This document shows, piece by piece, positions 26,701 to 35,684 of a DNA stretch of 58,319 nucleotides. The translations under genes were made by a program, and so were the position numbers. The notes beneath the pieces were generated by a model. It was not told where the DNA came from and made no database searches. It saw nothing but the letters and a program-made list of their open reading frames with translations. The DNA is taken from assembly GCA_945862265.1 (NCBI GenBank), contig CAMAXP010000028.1, positions 1 to 58,319 on the forward strand, read 5' to 3'. Numbering within the stretch: position 1 is the stretch's first letter; every line of letters begins with the position of its first letter. This stretch comes from Bordetella parapertussis. GTDB taxonomy: Bacteria > Pseudomonadota > Gammaproteobacteria > Burkholderiales > SG8-39.

Positions 26701-27237
26701 GAGATCCAGGAAATCGGGTTCTCGCTTTACACGCAGATGCTGGAACGCGCCGTGCGTGCGCTGAAGAACGGCAAGGAGGTGGACCTCGAGCAGTCGATCG
26801 ACATCACCACCGAGATCAACCTGCACGTGCCGGCGCTGTTGCCGACTGACTACTGCAGCGACGTGCACGAACGCCTGACGCTCTACAAGCGCCTGTCCAA
26901 CTGCGAGACCAAGGACGCGCTCGACACCATGCACGAGGAGCTCGTCGACCGCTTCGGCGACCTGCCCGAGGCCGCGCAGGCGCTGCTCGAATGCCATGCG
27001 CTGCGCATCCTGGCCAAGCCGCTGGGCGTATCGCGCCTCGACGCGACCCACGAATCCGTGGTGATGCAGTTCGGCAAGGAGACGGTCGTGGACGGCGCGA
27101 AGATCATCGACCTCATGCAGAAGCGCCGCAACTGGCGCCTCGCCGGCCCCGAAAAGCTGCGCATCGAGGCCAAGCTCCAGTCCTGGCAGGAACGCGTGCA
27201 GGCGGCCAAGGACGCTTTCAAGGTGCTCGCGCCGTGA
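23770..27237 (+). CDS. mfd: transcription-repair coupling factor
   Basis: This 1155-residue DNA translocase removes RNA polymerase stalled at lesions and recruits UvrA. Order of domains: UvrB-like region (1-350), species-specific linker (about 335-385, acidic and Gly/Ala-rich), the RNA-polymerase-binding CarD-like domain (about 480-560, HAQHGIGRYVGL), then two RecA-type motor domains. These have Walker A GDVGFGKT (636-643), DEEH (741-744), LTATPIPRTLALS and QLRGRVGRS. The C-terminal TRCF domain is about 1010-1110. Length is close to E. coli Mfd (1148). Its own promoter is likely in the divergent space with ispD. A Sel1-repeat gene follows after 10 bases. Confidence 0.97.
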   Translation: MHRDTLPVPDSPTPAARRRLTRLAGSSDALALARLAAEGRPLAVISASALDAQRLYDEVRWFAPQLRVCLLPDWETLPYDNFSPHHDLVSERLATLYQIQRGEFDVAVVPASTALYRLCPPAYLAAYTFFLQVGKGLDPDALKAQLLTAGYAHVTQVVAPGEYCVRGGIIDLFPMGSQLPYRIDLFDNTIEAIRTFDVDSQRTLYKVNEVRLLPAREFPLDEAGRAKFRSRFREVIEGDPSRKGIYRDVSNGIPSAGVEYYLPLFFDSVATLFDYLPAGITAVMHRDVSKAVLDFWRDAASRYKLLSGDIEKPLLPPAQIFVPAEEFYVKLQPLPRVDISAPPSGDAPDDGANDAAGFSTSGLPDLAVDRRANDPLTKLKAFVKSCGLRIFLAAESAGRRETMAAYLAEYGLKPLPAADLPAFLASSEPFAIGVAPLSYGFSVPSEGWCIVTESELYAGTVRQRSGRSQASKNSVEGMLRDLSELKIGDPVVHAQHGIGRYVGLISLDLGEGATEFLHLEYGGGDKLYVPVAQLSVVSRYSGAQPEAAPLHKLGSGQWDKAKRKAAQQVRDTAAELLALYAKRAARQGHAFTFKQHDMEAFADGFGFEETDDQAQAILAVIQDMASGKPMDRLICGDVGFGKTEVALRAAFMAVAGGKQVAVLCPTTLLAEQHYQTFTDRFAHVADQWPVKIAELSRFRTGKESTQVLKDMTSGAVDIVIGTHKLISKDAKFARLGLVIIDEEHRFGVRQKEALKALRAEVDVLTLTATPIPRTLALSLEGLREFSVIATAPQKRLAIKTFVSQWSDGIIREASLRELKRGGQIYFLHNEVDTIESMQERLGRLLPEARIAIAHGQMPERELERVMREFTQQRHNILLCSTIIETGIDNPHANTILINRADKFGLAQLHQLRGRVGRSHHQAYAYLLTPDEESLGTAAKKRLEAIQMMEELGSGFYLAMHDLEIRGAGEVLGESQSGEIQEIGFSLYTQMLERAVRALKNGKEVDLEQSIDITTEINLHVPALLPTDYCSDVHERLTLYKRLSNCETKDALDTMHEELVDRFGDLPEAAQALLECHALRILAKPLGVSRLDATHESVVMQFGKETVVDGAKIIDLMQKRRNWRLAGPEKLRIEAKLQSWQERVQAAKDAFKVLAP

Positions 27238-27247
27238 CGGTGCCGCC

Positions 27248-28096
27248 ATGACCGCGCAACCTGTGACTGCGCGACTGCAGCGCCTCCTCCTCGCCCTGCT
27301 GATTTCATTCGGCATGCTGGGCGCGCGGGCCGCAGACGCGCCCGAGGAGGAAGACCCGCGCCTCATGCCGGGCCAGGGCGCATTGCTGCGCGGGGACTAC
27401 ACGCAGGCCATCGACGCGCTGCGGCCGCTGGCGAAGGAAGACCTCCCCCAGGCGCAGTTCCTGCTCGGGATGGCACTCGAGAAGGCACCGGTGCCGACCG
27501 GCCAGCCCGCCGAGGCGCTGGAGTGGTACCAGAAGGCGGCCAAAGCGGGCCACGCGGCCGCGCAGAACAACCTCGGCGCCATGCTCTTCGACGGACGTGG
27601 CACCAAGGCCGACCCGGCCCAGGCGGCGAAGTGGTATCGCGCCGCCGCGGATCAGGGGTTCGTCGTCGCGCAGTACAACCTCGCCCTCCTGTATGCCAAT
27701 GGCCGCGGCGTGCCCAAGGACAATGCCGAGATGGCACGCTGGACGCAAAAGGCGGCCCTCGCCGGGCTCGCCGCAGCCCAGGCCCTGTACGGCGAATGCC
27801 TCCTCAACGGCCGCGGCGTCGAAGCCAATGCGACCGAGGCGGCCCGCTGGTTCCTGTTCGCCGCCCGCCAACGGCACGCAGGGGCGCAATTCTTCCTCGG
27901 GCTGATGCTGCAAAAGGGCGTGGGCGTGGACCGCGACCTCGTAGCCTCACAGGGCTGGTTCACGCGTTCGGCCGAAGGCGGCAACCGCAACGCCATGCTC
28001 GAACTGTCGAAGATCCTCGAGATGGGGCTCGGCGCGCCGTCCAACCCTGAAGCGGCCCGCTTCTGGCTGGAGAAATCGGGATTCGCGGGCCAATGA
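27248..28096 (+). CDS. exported Sel1-repeat protein
   Basis: This 282-residue protein has a signal peptide (about 1-30, core LLLALLISFGMLGARA) followed by about six Sel1-like helical repeats of 36 residues. Typical units are ALEWYQKAAKAGHAAAQNNL, GAMLFDGRGTKADPAQAAKW and GRGVPKDNAEMARWTQKAAL. Such repeats bind other proteins, and exported members often act in envelope or stress functions. The gene overlaps serB by four bases (ATGA) and sits 10 bases after mfd. No specific partner can be read from the sequence. Confidence 0.85.
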   Translation: MTAQPVTARLQRLLLALLISFGMLGARAADAPEEEDPRLMPGQGALLRGDYTQAIDALRPLAKEDLPQAQFLLGMALEKAPVPTGQPAEALEWYQKAAKAGHAAAQNNLGAMLFDGRGTKADPAQAAKWYRAAADQGFVVAQYNLALLYANGRGVPKDNAEMARWTQKAALAGLAAAQALYGECLLNGRGVEANATEAARWFLFAARQRHAGAQFFLGLMLQKGVGVDRDLVASQGWFTRSAEGGNRNAMLELSKILEMGLGAPSNPEAARFWLEKSGFAGQ

Positions 28097-28923
28097 ACCT
28101 CGTCGTCCAAGGGGCAGCGGCCACTCCCGCGGATGCATCCCACCTCGCCTCGCTCACCGGCGCGAAATCCGTCGAGTCACTGGGTGCCACCGCCTGGCGC
28201 CTGCTCGACGCGACACATTCGGACGCCGTCGCCGGCTACTGCGAGGCGCGCTCGCTGGACCATGCCTGGGTGCCCGCGGAGCGCAGGCTCGCGGACCTGC
28301 GCCTCATCGCGATGGATATGGATTCCACGCTGATCACGATCGAGTGCATCGACGAGATCGGCGGCATGCTCGGCATCAAGCCGCAGATCGCCGCGATCAC
28401 GGAGAGCGCCATGCGCGGCGAGATCGACTTCCCGGAAAGCCTCCGGCGGCGCGTGTCCCTGCTCGCGGGCCTCGCCGTCGAAGGGCTCGACCGCGTCTAC
28501 GAGGAAAAGCTCCGCCTGTCGCCGGGCGCAGAGAACTTCATCCATCGCGCGCAGGCCCTCGACATCAAGACGCTGCTGGTCTCCGGCGGGTTCACGTACT
28601 TCACCGAGCGCCTCCAGGAGCGCCTCGGGCTCGACCACACCCTCTCCAACGTACTCGAGATCGAGGCCGGCAAGCTCACCGGCCGCGTCACGGGGGCCAT
28701 CGTCGATGCCCAGGCCAAGGCCACGCGACTCGTCGAGCTTACGCAGACGCTGGGCCTCGCGCAGCACCAGACGCTCGCGATCGGCGACGGGGCGAACGAC
28801 CTTGCGATGATGGCGGTGGCCGGCGTATCGGTCGCCTATCGCGCGAAGCCCGTGGTGCGCGCCAGGGCCACCCACGCCCTCAACCACTCCGGCCTCGACG
28901 CCGCGCTGAACCTGTTTGGATAA
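28093..28923 (+). CDS. serB: phosphoserine phosphatase
   Basis: This 276-residue HAD-superfamily enzyme is the last step of serine synthesis (O-phosphoserine to serine). The nucleophile motif DMDSTLITIECIDEIG has Asp75 and Asp77; LLVSGGFTYF supplies motif II and AIGDGANDLAMMAVAGVSVA motif IV. The N-terminal 70 residues form a short ACT-like part, shorter than in E. coli SerB (322 residues). The start overlaps the Sel1 gene by four bases. serC, the preceding pathway enzyme, is in this same window at about 46-47 kb. Confidence 0.94.
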   Translation: MNLVVQGAAATPADASHLASLTGAKSVESLGATAWRLLDATHSDAVAGYCEARSLDHAWVPAERRLADLRLIAMDMDSTLITIECIDEIGGMLGIKPQIAAITESAMRGEIDFPESLRRRVSLLAGLAVEGLDRVYEEKLRLSPGAENFIHRAQALDIKTLLVSGGFTYFTERLQERLGLDHTLSNVLEIEAGKLTGRVTGAIVDAQAKATRLVELTQTLGLAQHQTLAIGDGANDLAMMAVAGVSVAYRAKPVVRARATHALNHSGLDAALNLFG

Positions 28924-30172
28924 CCCGCGCCCTCCGCTACGCGACACGCTGGTGCTGGTGGTGCTGCTGTCGGCCGTCACCGGCCTGAGCCAGTTCTACC
29001 GGGTGTCCAACAGCGTGATCGGCCCGGAGGTCGCCGTCGAACTGGGCCTTAACGCGCGCGAGGTCGGCTTCGCCGGCGGCGCGTTCTTCCTCGCGCTGCT
29101 GGTCGGGCAGATCCCGGTGGGCATGGCGTTCGACCGCTGGGGCGCGCGCGCCACGCTGTCGTCGATCAGCGGCCTGGCGGTGCTCGGCGCGCTGCTGATT
29201 GCGCGGGCGAACGACGCCACCGAACTCATCGCCGCGCGTTTCCTGGTGGGGATCGGCTGCTCGGCAAGCTTCATGGCGGCCGTGTTCCTCTGCGCGCGCT
29301 GGTTCGGCATGCAGCGGTTCACGATCGTGCTGTCTTGGGTCTTCGCCACGAGCAACATCGGCACGCTGGTGGCGGCAACGCCGCTCGCGTGGGCCAGTGC
29401 GACGATCGGGTGGCGCCATTCGTTCGAGGCGCTGGCCGCGCTCACGGCCGTGATCTCGCTGGCCTTCTGGTGGCTGGTGCGCGACGATCCGCCCGGCGTG
29501 GTCGTGCCGCCCCGGCACCGGGAAACGTTCGGCGAAATCTGGCGGGGATTGCTCGAGGTCTGGCGCACGCCCGGCCTCGGCCCGGTGTTCGCGATGCACA
29601 CCTTCACCTATGCCTGCATGGTCACCGTGCTCGGCGTCTGGGCCGGGCCGTACCTCCATGACGTGCATGGCCAGAATACCGTCGATCGCGGCAACATCCT
29701 CCTCGCAATGGGCGTCGCCTCGATCGTCGGCCCGCTCGTCTTCGCGCCGCTCGACAGGATATTCGGCACCAGGAAGAAGATCGTCGTGGCCGGGGCGATT
29801 TCGTGCATCGCCGTGTTCGCCGGCCTCGCCTTCGTGCCCCACCCGCCGCTAGCGCTCGCCACCGCGCTGCTCGTCTCGCTGCCGCTCTTGTCGTCCTACG
29901 CGATCGTCACCGTCTCGCAGGGCCGCGCGCTCTTTCCCGAGCGCCTCGCCGGCCGCGGCGTCACCACGGTGAACATGGCGCAGGTGCTCGGCGCTTCCGT
30001 GCTGCCGGCGCTGGCGGGCTACATCGTAGGATCGTTCATCGGCCCCGGGGAAGGACCGGGCGCACCTGCGCCGGAGGAAGCCTACCGCTCCGTGTTCGGG
30101 ATGCTCGGGGCGGGCAGCTGCATCGGCCTCGCGTTCTACCTGCGCTCGAAGGACAGCCGCCCGAAGGTCTGA
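28916..30172 (+). CDS. major facilitator superfamily transporter
   Basis: This 418-residue inner-membrane protein has twelve predicted helices and MFS hallmarks: the loop 2-3 motif GMAFDRWGARATLSS and RFLVGIGCSASFMAAVFLCA on helix 4. The cytoplasmic middle loop is near residues 190-220 (DDPPGVVVPPRHRETF). A TTG start at 28916 overlaps serB by eight bases and keeps the whole first helix; a GTG further in would cut it. The substrate is unknown; the closest general type is the nitrate/nitrite- or cyanate-like and drug-like permeases of proteobacteria. A miniature transposable element begins 8 bases after the stop. Confidence 0.8.
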   Translation: MDNPRPPLRDTLVLVVLLSAVTGLSQFYRVSNSVIGPEVAVELGLNAREVGFAGGAFFLALLVGQIPVGMAFDRWGARATLSSISGLAVLGALLIARANDATELIAARFLVGIGCSASFMAAVFLCARWFGMQRFTIVLSWVFATSNIGTLVAATPLAWASATIGWRHSFEALAALTAVISLAFWWLVRDDPPGVVVPPRHRETFGEIWRGLLEVWRTPGLGPVFAMHTFTYACMVTVLGVWAGPYLHDVHGQNTVDRGNILLAMGVASIVGPLVFAPLDRIFGTRKKIVVAGAISCIAVFAGLAFVPHPPLALATALLVSLPLLSSYAIVTVSQGRALFPERLAGRGVTTVNMAQVLGASVLPALAGYIVGSFIGPGEGPGAPAPEEAYRSVFGMLGAGSCIGLAFYLRSKDSRPKV

Positions 30173-30179
30173 GGAAATC

Positions 30180-30196
30180 GGGGTCAGAGTCGATTT
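30180..30196 (+). repeat. left inverted repeat of the RAYT element
   Basis: These 17 bases are perfectly complementary to 30646-30662. The left copy begins 7 bases after the MFS stop codon. Confidence 0.8.
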
Positions 30197-30244
30197 TCCC
30201 TCTCCCCCGTCAACATCCCTCCCCGCTGCCGCGTTGTTGGCAGC

Positions 30245-30562
30245 ATGCCCCGCCGCCCTCGCTCCGATCTCACAGGTTTCCCGCTGCACCTGATCCAGCG
30301 CGGCAACAATCGCTTGGCCTGCTTCTTCTCGGCCAACGACCATGTCGCCTACCTGCATTGGCTCGATCGCTACGCCCGCCGCCTCGGCGTTACCCTCCAC
30401 GCATGGGTGCTGATGAGCAACCACGTGCACCTGCTTGCCGGGGAACGGTTCAGGAAGGAGATCGAGGCGGCGCGCGGCATGCTGCTGGGGCCTGCGCCGC
30501 GCGGGCGGCCCCGGAAGGGCGGTGTCGGGCAGGACGGAGAACAACTCGACCTGAAGCTTTAG
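30245..30562 (+). pseudogene. internally deleted RAYT transposase (IS200-like Y1 family)
   Basis: This frame of 105 residues starts as a REP-associated tyrosine transposase (MPRRPRSDLTGFPLHLIQRG, then NNRLACFFSANDH and the metal-binding HUH-type MSNHVHLL). It then jumps directly to the C-terminal tail normally found some 120 residues later (ERFRKEIEAA, GRPRKGG). The catalytic tyrosine region is gone, although the reading frame stays open. A full-length RAYT is about 220-240 residues. The product cannot transpose the element on its own, but the ends could still be moved in trans. Confidence 0.75.
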
Positions 30563-30645
30563 CGTCGGGTGAGGTGTTGGGCGGTGATCGGCAAGATCTC
30601 AGCCGCGGCTGGGGACTCGCGCTGGTGCGACGGGTCCACTAAGAT

Positions 30646-30662
30646 AAATCGACTCTGACCCC
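30646..30662 (-). repeat. right inverted repeat of the RAYT element
   Basis: This is the exact reverse complement of 30180-30196. It ends 8 bases before the rlmD stop codon. Confidence 0.8.
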
Positions 30663-30670
30663 ATTTAGGG

Positions 30671-32023
30671 TTAGTCCCGCTCGAACAGTGCGATCGACTC
30701 CACGTGCGCGGTGTGCGGGAACATGTTCACCACCCCGGCCGACACGAGCCGGAAGCCGCGCTGGCTGACAAGGACGCCGGCGTCGCGCGCAAAGGTGGCC
30801 GAGTCGCACGACACGTAGACGATCCGGCGCGGCCACGCGTCGGGCAGGATCTTGACCAGTTCCGCCGCACCGCTGCGCGGCGGGTCGATGAGGATCTTGT
30901 CGAACGGCCCCCAGGCGGCGAGTTTCGCCTCGTCGACCTCGAACAGGTTGGCCGACTCGAACGTTGCCAGGTGTGACAAGCCGTTGGCCGCGGCGTTGCT
31001 GCGCGCGCGCTCTACGAGTTCCTCCGCACCTTCGATGCCGAGCACGGTCGCGCCACGCGCCGCCAGCGGCAGCGAAAAATTACCGAGACCGCAAAAGAGG
31101 TCCGCGATCCGGTCGCCGGGCTGCGGGTCGAGCATGCGCACCGCACGGCTGACGAGGACCTGGTTCACGCCGTGGTTCACCTGCGTGAAATCGGTCGGCC
31201 GGAAGGCCATGCGCACGCCGAACTCGGGCAGCACGTAATCGAGCGGTGGCGCGTCGAGGGGATGGAAAGGCGCGGCGCTGTCCGGCCCCTTGGGCTGGAA
31301 CCAGACCGCGACCTTCTCGCGCTCGGCGAACTCGCGCCACGCGGCAGCGTCGCGCTCGGACACTGGATCGAGGTTGCGCACCACCAGCACGTCCACCCGG
31401 TCGCCGACGGCAACCTCCACCTGCGGTATGCGGTCGAACATGTCGAGGCCGGTGATCAGCTCGCGCAGGGGTGTGATCAGTCGCGAGATGTGCGGCGGCA
31501 GGTTCATGCAACTGCGCATGTCGGCCACGTAGCTGGATTTTCGCTCATGGAAGCCGACGAGCGCGCCGCGCGGCAGCGGCAGGCCGCGCACGCCGAGGCG
31601 GGCGCGGTGCCGGTAGCCCCACTCCTCGCCGTAGACGATGGGCAGCAGGTGCCCGGCCTCGACCTTGCCGATCCGCTGCAGGCTGTCCTCGAGCCAGCGC
31701 TGCTTGGCCGCCATCTCGGTGCGCTGGTCGGCATGCTGCGTGGCGCAGCCGCCGCAGATGCGGAAGTACTCGCACGGCGGCTCGCGCCGCCCGAAACTGG
31801 CCTTGAGCACGCTGACCGTCTCGGCCTGGTCGAACGAGCTGCCGGTGCGGATGGTGCGCGCCTCGACGGTCTCGCCGGTAAGCGCGCGCTCGACGAAGAC
31901 GACCTTGCCCTCCTCCCGCGCGACGCCGCGTCCTTCGGAGTCGAGGGACTCGATCCTGAGGGTGCGCAGCGGGAGGTCGCGAAGGTTCTGGGGAGGCGGC
32001 CGGCGGACGCGCCGCTTGCTCAT
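30671..32023 (-). CDS. rlmD: 23S rRNA (uracil-1939-C5) methyltransferase
   Basis: This 450-residue enzyme methylates U1939 of 23S rRNA using SAM. A TRAM domain occupies about 18-78. The iron-sulfur cysteines are in CEYFRICGGC, with a fourth in SCMNLPP; the SAM site is in IADLFCGLGNFSLPLA, DPPRSGA follows, and the catalytic cysteine is in YVSCDSATFARD. The ATG at 32023 overlaps the exonuclease stop by four bases; a longer frame upstream is only the mirror of that gene. It is the last gene of the long leftward cluster, next to the RAYT element. Confidence 0.93.
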   Translation of the reverse strand: MSKRRVRRPPPQNLRDLPLRTLRIESLDSEGRGVAREEGKVVFVERALTGETVEARTIRTGSSFDQAETVSVLKASFGRREPPCEYFRICGGCATQHADQRTEMAAKQRWLEDSLQRIGKVEAGHLLPIVYGEEWGYRHRARLGVRGLPLPRGALVGFHERKSSYVADMRSCMNLPPHISRLITPLRELITGLDMFDRIPQVEVAVGDRVDVLVVRNLDPVSERDAAAWREFAEREKVAVWFQPKGPDSAAPFHPLDAPPLDYVLPEFGVRMAFRPTDFTQVNHGVNQVLVSRAVRMLDPQPGDRIADLFCGLGNFSLPLAARGATVLGIEGAEELVERARSNAAANGLSHLATFESANLFEVDEAKLAAWGPFDKILIDPPRSGAAELVKILPDAWPRRIVYVSCDSATFARDAGVLVSQRGFRLVSAGVVNMFPHTAHVESIALFERD

Positions 32024-32832
32024 GCGGCCCCGTCTTGCAAAAGCGGATCCTTCCAGCGCGCAAGGAATTCCTTCCAGTGCGGCTGGTCGAGCTTCGCCAC
32101 GTGGTCGCGCAGCACGCCGCACTCGCGCCGGTAATGCTCCAGCGTGAACGTGCCGCGCAAGAGCTGATACCGCAGGTACAGCAGGTAGGTATTGGCGGTG
32201 TCGACCTCGCAGTAGCTGCGGATCCGCTGGATGCCGCCTTCCTGGTACGCGGTCCACACCGCCGCGCCGCCGATGCCGATCTTGCCCGGCAGGCCCGCGA
32301 GCTGCGCCACTTCGTCCAACGGCGTGTTGTTGCGCGGCTGGTACATCGCCAGCACGTCCATGAGGTCGAGGTGGCGCGTGTGGTAGCGGCTGGTGTAGTT
32401 GTTGTAGCGGAAGTCGCGATTGTCGTCCCCGGACTCCCAGAACTGCGAGGCGTTGACCCCATGCAGCAGCGCCCGGTAGTTGAGCACCGGCAGGTCGAAG
32501 CCCCCGCCGTTCCACGACACGAGCTGTGGCACGTAGCGCTCCAGGCCCTCGTAGAAGCGCTTGATCAGCGCGGACTCCGGATCCTCGGGCTTGCCGACCG
32601 ACCACACCTTGATGCCCTCGTCGTCGCGCATGACGCAGCCGATCGCCACGACCCGCTGCAGGTGCGGCTGCAGGAAATCGCTGCCAGGATTGGGCGCGGA
32701 CACCGCACGGCGCTTCTGGAACGCAACCTCGGCGACTTCGTCGTCGGGCAGCGAGTCGGGCAAATCGTGGAGGCGCCGGATGCCGGGGACGTCCGGGACG
32801 GTCTCTATGTCGAAGGCAAGGATGGGGGTCAT
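32020..32832 (-). CDS. predicted 3'-5' exonuclease, PolB exonuclease type
   Basis: This 270-residue protein has the DnaQ/PolB-like exonuclease core: Exo I FDIETVPD at the N-terminus, Exo II SWNGGGFDLPVLNYRALLHG, and Exo III with YCEVDTANTYLLYLRY. It corresponds to the family of stand-alone proteins related to the exonuclease domain of DNA polymerase B. No polymerase domain is present. It overlaps cysM by one base (TGATG) and rlmD by four. In vivo substrate (DNA or RNA end trimming) is unknown. Confidence 0.85.
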   Translation of the reverse strand: MTPILAFDIETVPDVPGIRRLHDLPDSLPDDEVAEVAFQKRRAVSAPNPGSDFLQPHLQRVVAIGCVMRDDEGIKVWSVGKPEDPESALIKRFYEGLERYVPQLVSWNGGGFDLPVLNYRALLHGVNASQFWESGDDNRDFRYNNYTSRYHTRHLDLMDVLAMYQPRNNTPLDEVAQLAGLPGKIGIGGAAVWTAYQEGGIQRIRSYCEVDTANTYLLYLRYQLLRGTFTLEHYRRECGVLRDHVAKLDQPHWKEFLARWKDPLLQDGAA

Positions 32833-33734
32833 CAGTCTGGAAATACGCCGGTGGTGAGATAGCGGTCGCCGCGATCGCAGACGATGGTGACGATGGTTGC
32901 GTTCTTCAGGGTCGCGGCGGCGCGCAAGGCCACGCAAAGCGCCCCGCCCGACGACACGCCAGCGAAGATCCCTTCTTCCTTCGCGAGGCGCCGCGTCATC
33001 TCCTCCGCATCGCCCTGGCTCACGTACTCGAGCCGGTCGACTGCGGACTTGTTGTAGATCTTCGGCAGGTAGGCTTCGGGCCACTTGCGGATGCCCGCGA
33101 TCTGCGAGCCTTCTTCCGGCTGGCAGCCGATGATGGTGACCGCGGGATTCTTTCCCTTGAGGAACCGCGACACGCCCATGATCGTGCCGGTCGTGCCCAT
33201 GCTGGACACGAAATGGGTGACTTTCCCGCCGGTGTCGCGCCAGATCTCGGGGCCCGTGGCCTCGAAATGCGCGAGCGGGTTGTCTGGATTGGAAAACTGG
33301 TCGAGCATCACCCCCTTGCCCTCGGCCACCATCCGGTCGGCGAGGTCCCGCGCGGACTCCATGCCGCCCGACTTGGGCGTGAGCACGAGTTCCGCACCGA
33401 ACGCGCGCATGGTCTGGCGCCGCTCCAGCGACTGGTTCTCCGGCATGATCAGCACCATGCGGTAGCCGCGCATCGCGGCCACCATGGCGAGCGCAATGCC
33501 GGTGTTGCCGCTCGTGGCCTCGATCAGCGTGTCGCCGGGCTTGATCTGGCCGCGCGCCTCGGCGCGCATGATCATCGACAGCGCGGGACGGTCCTTGACC
33601 GAACCCGCGGGGTTGTTGCCCTCGAGCTTGGCGAGGATCACGGTGCCGTTGGCGGTGGTGGCGGCCCCGGGGATGCGCTTGAGGCGCACCAGCGGGGTGT
33701 TGCCGACCGAAGCCTCGAGCGTCTTGTGATCCAT
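32832..33734 (-). CDS. cysM: cysteine synthase B
   Basis: This 300-residue PLP enzyme forms cysteine from O-acetylserine and sulfide or thiosulfate. The PLP lysine is Lys47 (NPAGSVKDRP), and the phosphate/substrate loop TSGNTG lies at 74-79. The C-terminal VSSGGALCVALR is typical, and the shorter length with GMESARDLADRM favours CysM over CysK. The gene begins one base after the rfaD stop. The CysM/rfaD neighbourhood is common in betaproteobacteria. Confidence 0.92.
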   Translation of the reverse strand: MDHKTLEASVGNTPLVRLKRIPGAATTANGTVILAKLEGNNPAGSVKDRPALSMIMRAEARGQIKPGDTLIEATSGNTGIALAMVAAMRGYRMVLIMPENQSLERRQTMRAFGAELVLTPKSGGMESARDLADRMVAEGKGVMLDQFSNPDNPLAHFEATGPEIWRDTGGKVTHFVSSMGTTGTIMGVSRFLKGKNPAVTIIGCQPEEGSQIAGIRKWPEAYLPKIYNKSAVDRLEYVSQGDAEEMTRRLAKEEGIFAGVSSGGALCVALRAAATLKNATIVTIVCDRGDRYLTTGVFPD

Positions 33735-33735
33735 T

Positions 33736-34734
33736 TCAGCCGCGCGCCGCCAGCAATTCGCGCACGTAACCGCCCACGCCCGCTTCCACGCTGCGGAACT
33801 CACCCGAGTAGCCGGCCGAGCGCAGGTTCGACAGGTCGGCCTGGGTGTAGCTCTGGTACTTGCCCACGAGGGCCGCGGGAAAGGGAATGTATTCGATCGC
33901 CCCGGCGGACACGAGGTCGGCCAGCGGCAGGACGCTCTCGCCGCGCGACTCGCGCACCGCATTGACCACGGCCACCGCCACATCGTTGAAGGGCTGCGCA
34001 CGCCCCGTGCCGCAGTTGTAGATACCCGAGACCTCGCGGTTCTCGAGGAACCAGAGGTTCGCGTTGACCACGTCGTCCACGTGCACGAAGTCGCGCAGCT
34101 GGCCGCCGTCGACGTATCCGGCGCTGCCGACGAAGAGCTTCATCCTGCCCGTCTCGAGGACCTGGTTGGTGCCGTGCCAGGCGACCGAGGCCATCCGGCC
34201 CTTGTGGGATTCATTCGGCCCGTAGACGTTGAAATAGCGGAATCCCGCGATCTGCGCAGTGCGCTCGGGCAGGCGCCGGCGCACGCACTGGTCGAAGAGG
34301 AACTTGGAGTAGCCATAGACATTCAGCGGGGCCTCGTAGCGGCGCTCTTCGCGGAACGTGGCGCTTGCGCCGTACACGGCCGCCGAAGAGGCATACAGCA
34401 ACGGGACCTCCTCGTCCTGGCACCAGTCCAGCAACCGCCTGGAATACGCGTAGTTGTTTTCCATCATGTAGCGGCCGTCGGACTCCATGGTGTCCGAGCA
34501 GGCGCCCTGGTGGAGGACCGCCTCGAGCGCGCCGTCGAACTCGCCGGCGTCGAGCCGCTGCAGGAAGTCGCGCTTGTCGATGTAGTCCTCGATCTCGCAG
34601 TCCACGAGGTTACTGAACTTGGCTGCGTTCTCGAGGTTGTCGACCGCGATGATGCCGGTGACGCCCTCGCGATTCAGCCCGGCGACGATGCGCGAGCCGA
34701 TGAACCCGGCGGCGCCGGTGACGATGATGTACAT
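33736..34734 (-). CDS. rfaD: ADP-L-glycero-D-manno-heptose 6-epimerase
   Basis: This 332-residue short-chain dehydrogenase family enzyme makes ADP-L-glycero-D-manno-heptose for the LPS inner core. The NADP site TGAAGFIGS is at 6-14 and the catalytic Tyr140/Lys144 are in VYGYSK; the heptose family marker [20 protein letters not shown] is present. It follows the heptose kinase gene after 27 bases and precedes cysM by one base. With ugd and lapA/lapB it makes a small LPS module. Confidence 0.95.
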   Translation of the reverse strand: MYIIVTGAAGFIGSRIVAGLNREGVTGIIAVDNLENAAKFSNLVDCEIEDYIDKRDFLQRLDAGEFDGALEAVLHQGACSDTMESDGRYMMENNYAYSRRLLDWCQDEEVPLLYASSAAVYGASATFREERRYEAPLNVYGYSKFLFDQCVRRRLPERTAQIAGFRYFNVYGPNESHKGRMASVAWHGTNQVLETGRMKLFVGSAGYVDGGQLRDFVHVDDVVNANLWFLENREVSGIYNCGTGRAQPFNDVAVAVVNAVRESRGESVLPLADLVSAGAIEYIPFPAALVGKYQSYTQADLSNLRSAGYSGEFRSVEAGVGGYVRELLAARG

Positions 34735-34761
34735 GGCAGCTATCCGTGCTTGTGTGAACGT

Positions 34762-35684
34762 TCAGCCGAACACTTCGGCATGGGTGGCGACCGCGGTGCC
34801 AAGCTTGCCGACCACGATGCCGGCGGCGCGGTTGGCAATGCGCACCGCCTCGGCGGGTTCTGCGCCCGCAGCCAGCATCACCGCAAGCGTCGCGATGACC
34901 GTGTCGCCTGCGCCGCTCACATCGTACACTTCGCGCGCCTGTGCGGGGACGTGCATCGCGCCGGACTCGCTGAACAGGGTCATGCCCTGCTCGCTGCGGG
35001 TGAGGAGCAGCGCATCGAGGTTGAGGTCGGCACGAAGCTTCCCGACGCGGGCGGCAAGATCCGCCTCGCTTTGCCAGTTCCCGACCACCTCGCGCAGTTC
35101 GCTCATGTTGGGGGTCAGGAGGTTGGCGCCGCGATAGCGTGCATAGTCGTCGCCCTTCGGGTCGACCAGCACGCGCTTCCCGCCAGCCCGGGCCAGGCCG
35201 ATCATGTCGGCGATATGGGTGAGGCCGCCCTTGCCATAGTCCGACAGGATGACCACGTCGCAGTCCGGCAGCGCCGCCTCGAAATCGGCCAGCTTGGACG
35301 CGAGCACTTCGCTGGAGGGCGGGGTCTCGAAATCGATGCGCAGCAGCTGCTGCTGGCGGCCGATCACGCGCAGCTTGACCGTGGTCGACATGGCTGCGTC
35401 ACGGTGCAAGTGCGCGGAGATGCCCGCGGCATGAACCAGCTCGGACAGCTTCTCCCCGGCCTCATCGCCCCCGATGACCGAAAGCAGCCGGGCATGCGCG
35501 CCAAGCGCCGCACAGTTGCGCGCCACGTTGGCGGCACCGCCGGGACGTTCCTCGACGCGGCTCACGCGCACGACGGGCACCGGCGCCTCGGGCGAGATGC
35601 GGGTCACTTCGCCGAACCAGTAGCGGTCGAGCATCACGTCGCCGACGACGAGGATGCGCGCCTTGGCGGTATCGTATGTGGGGC

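Larger units (their letters stand above)
30180..30662. mobile_element. miniature REP-associated transposase element with 17-base inverted repeats
   Basis: A 483-base unit is bounded by GGGGTCAGAGTCGATTT (30180-30196) and its exact reverse complement AAATCGACTCTGACCCC (30646-30662). It contains a shortened transposase gene of the IS200-like REP-associated (RAYT) family. The end sequences are of the type commonly seen around such genes in proteobacteria. It sits neatly between the MFS gene and rlmD and disrupts neither. No flanking target duplication was recognised. Confidence 0.75.
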
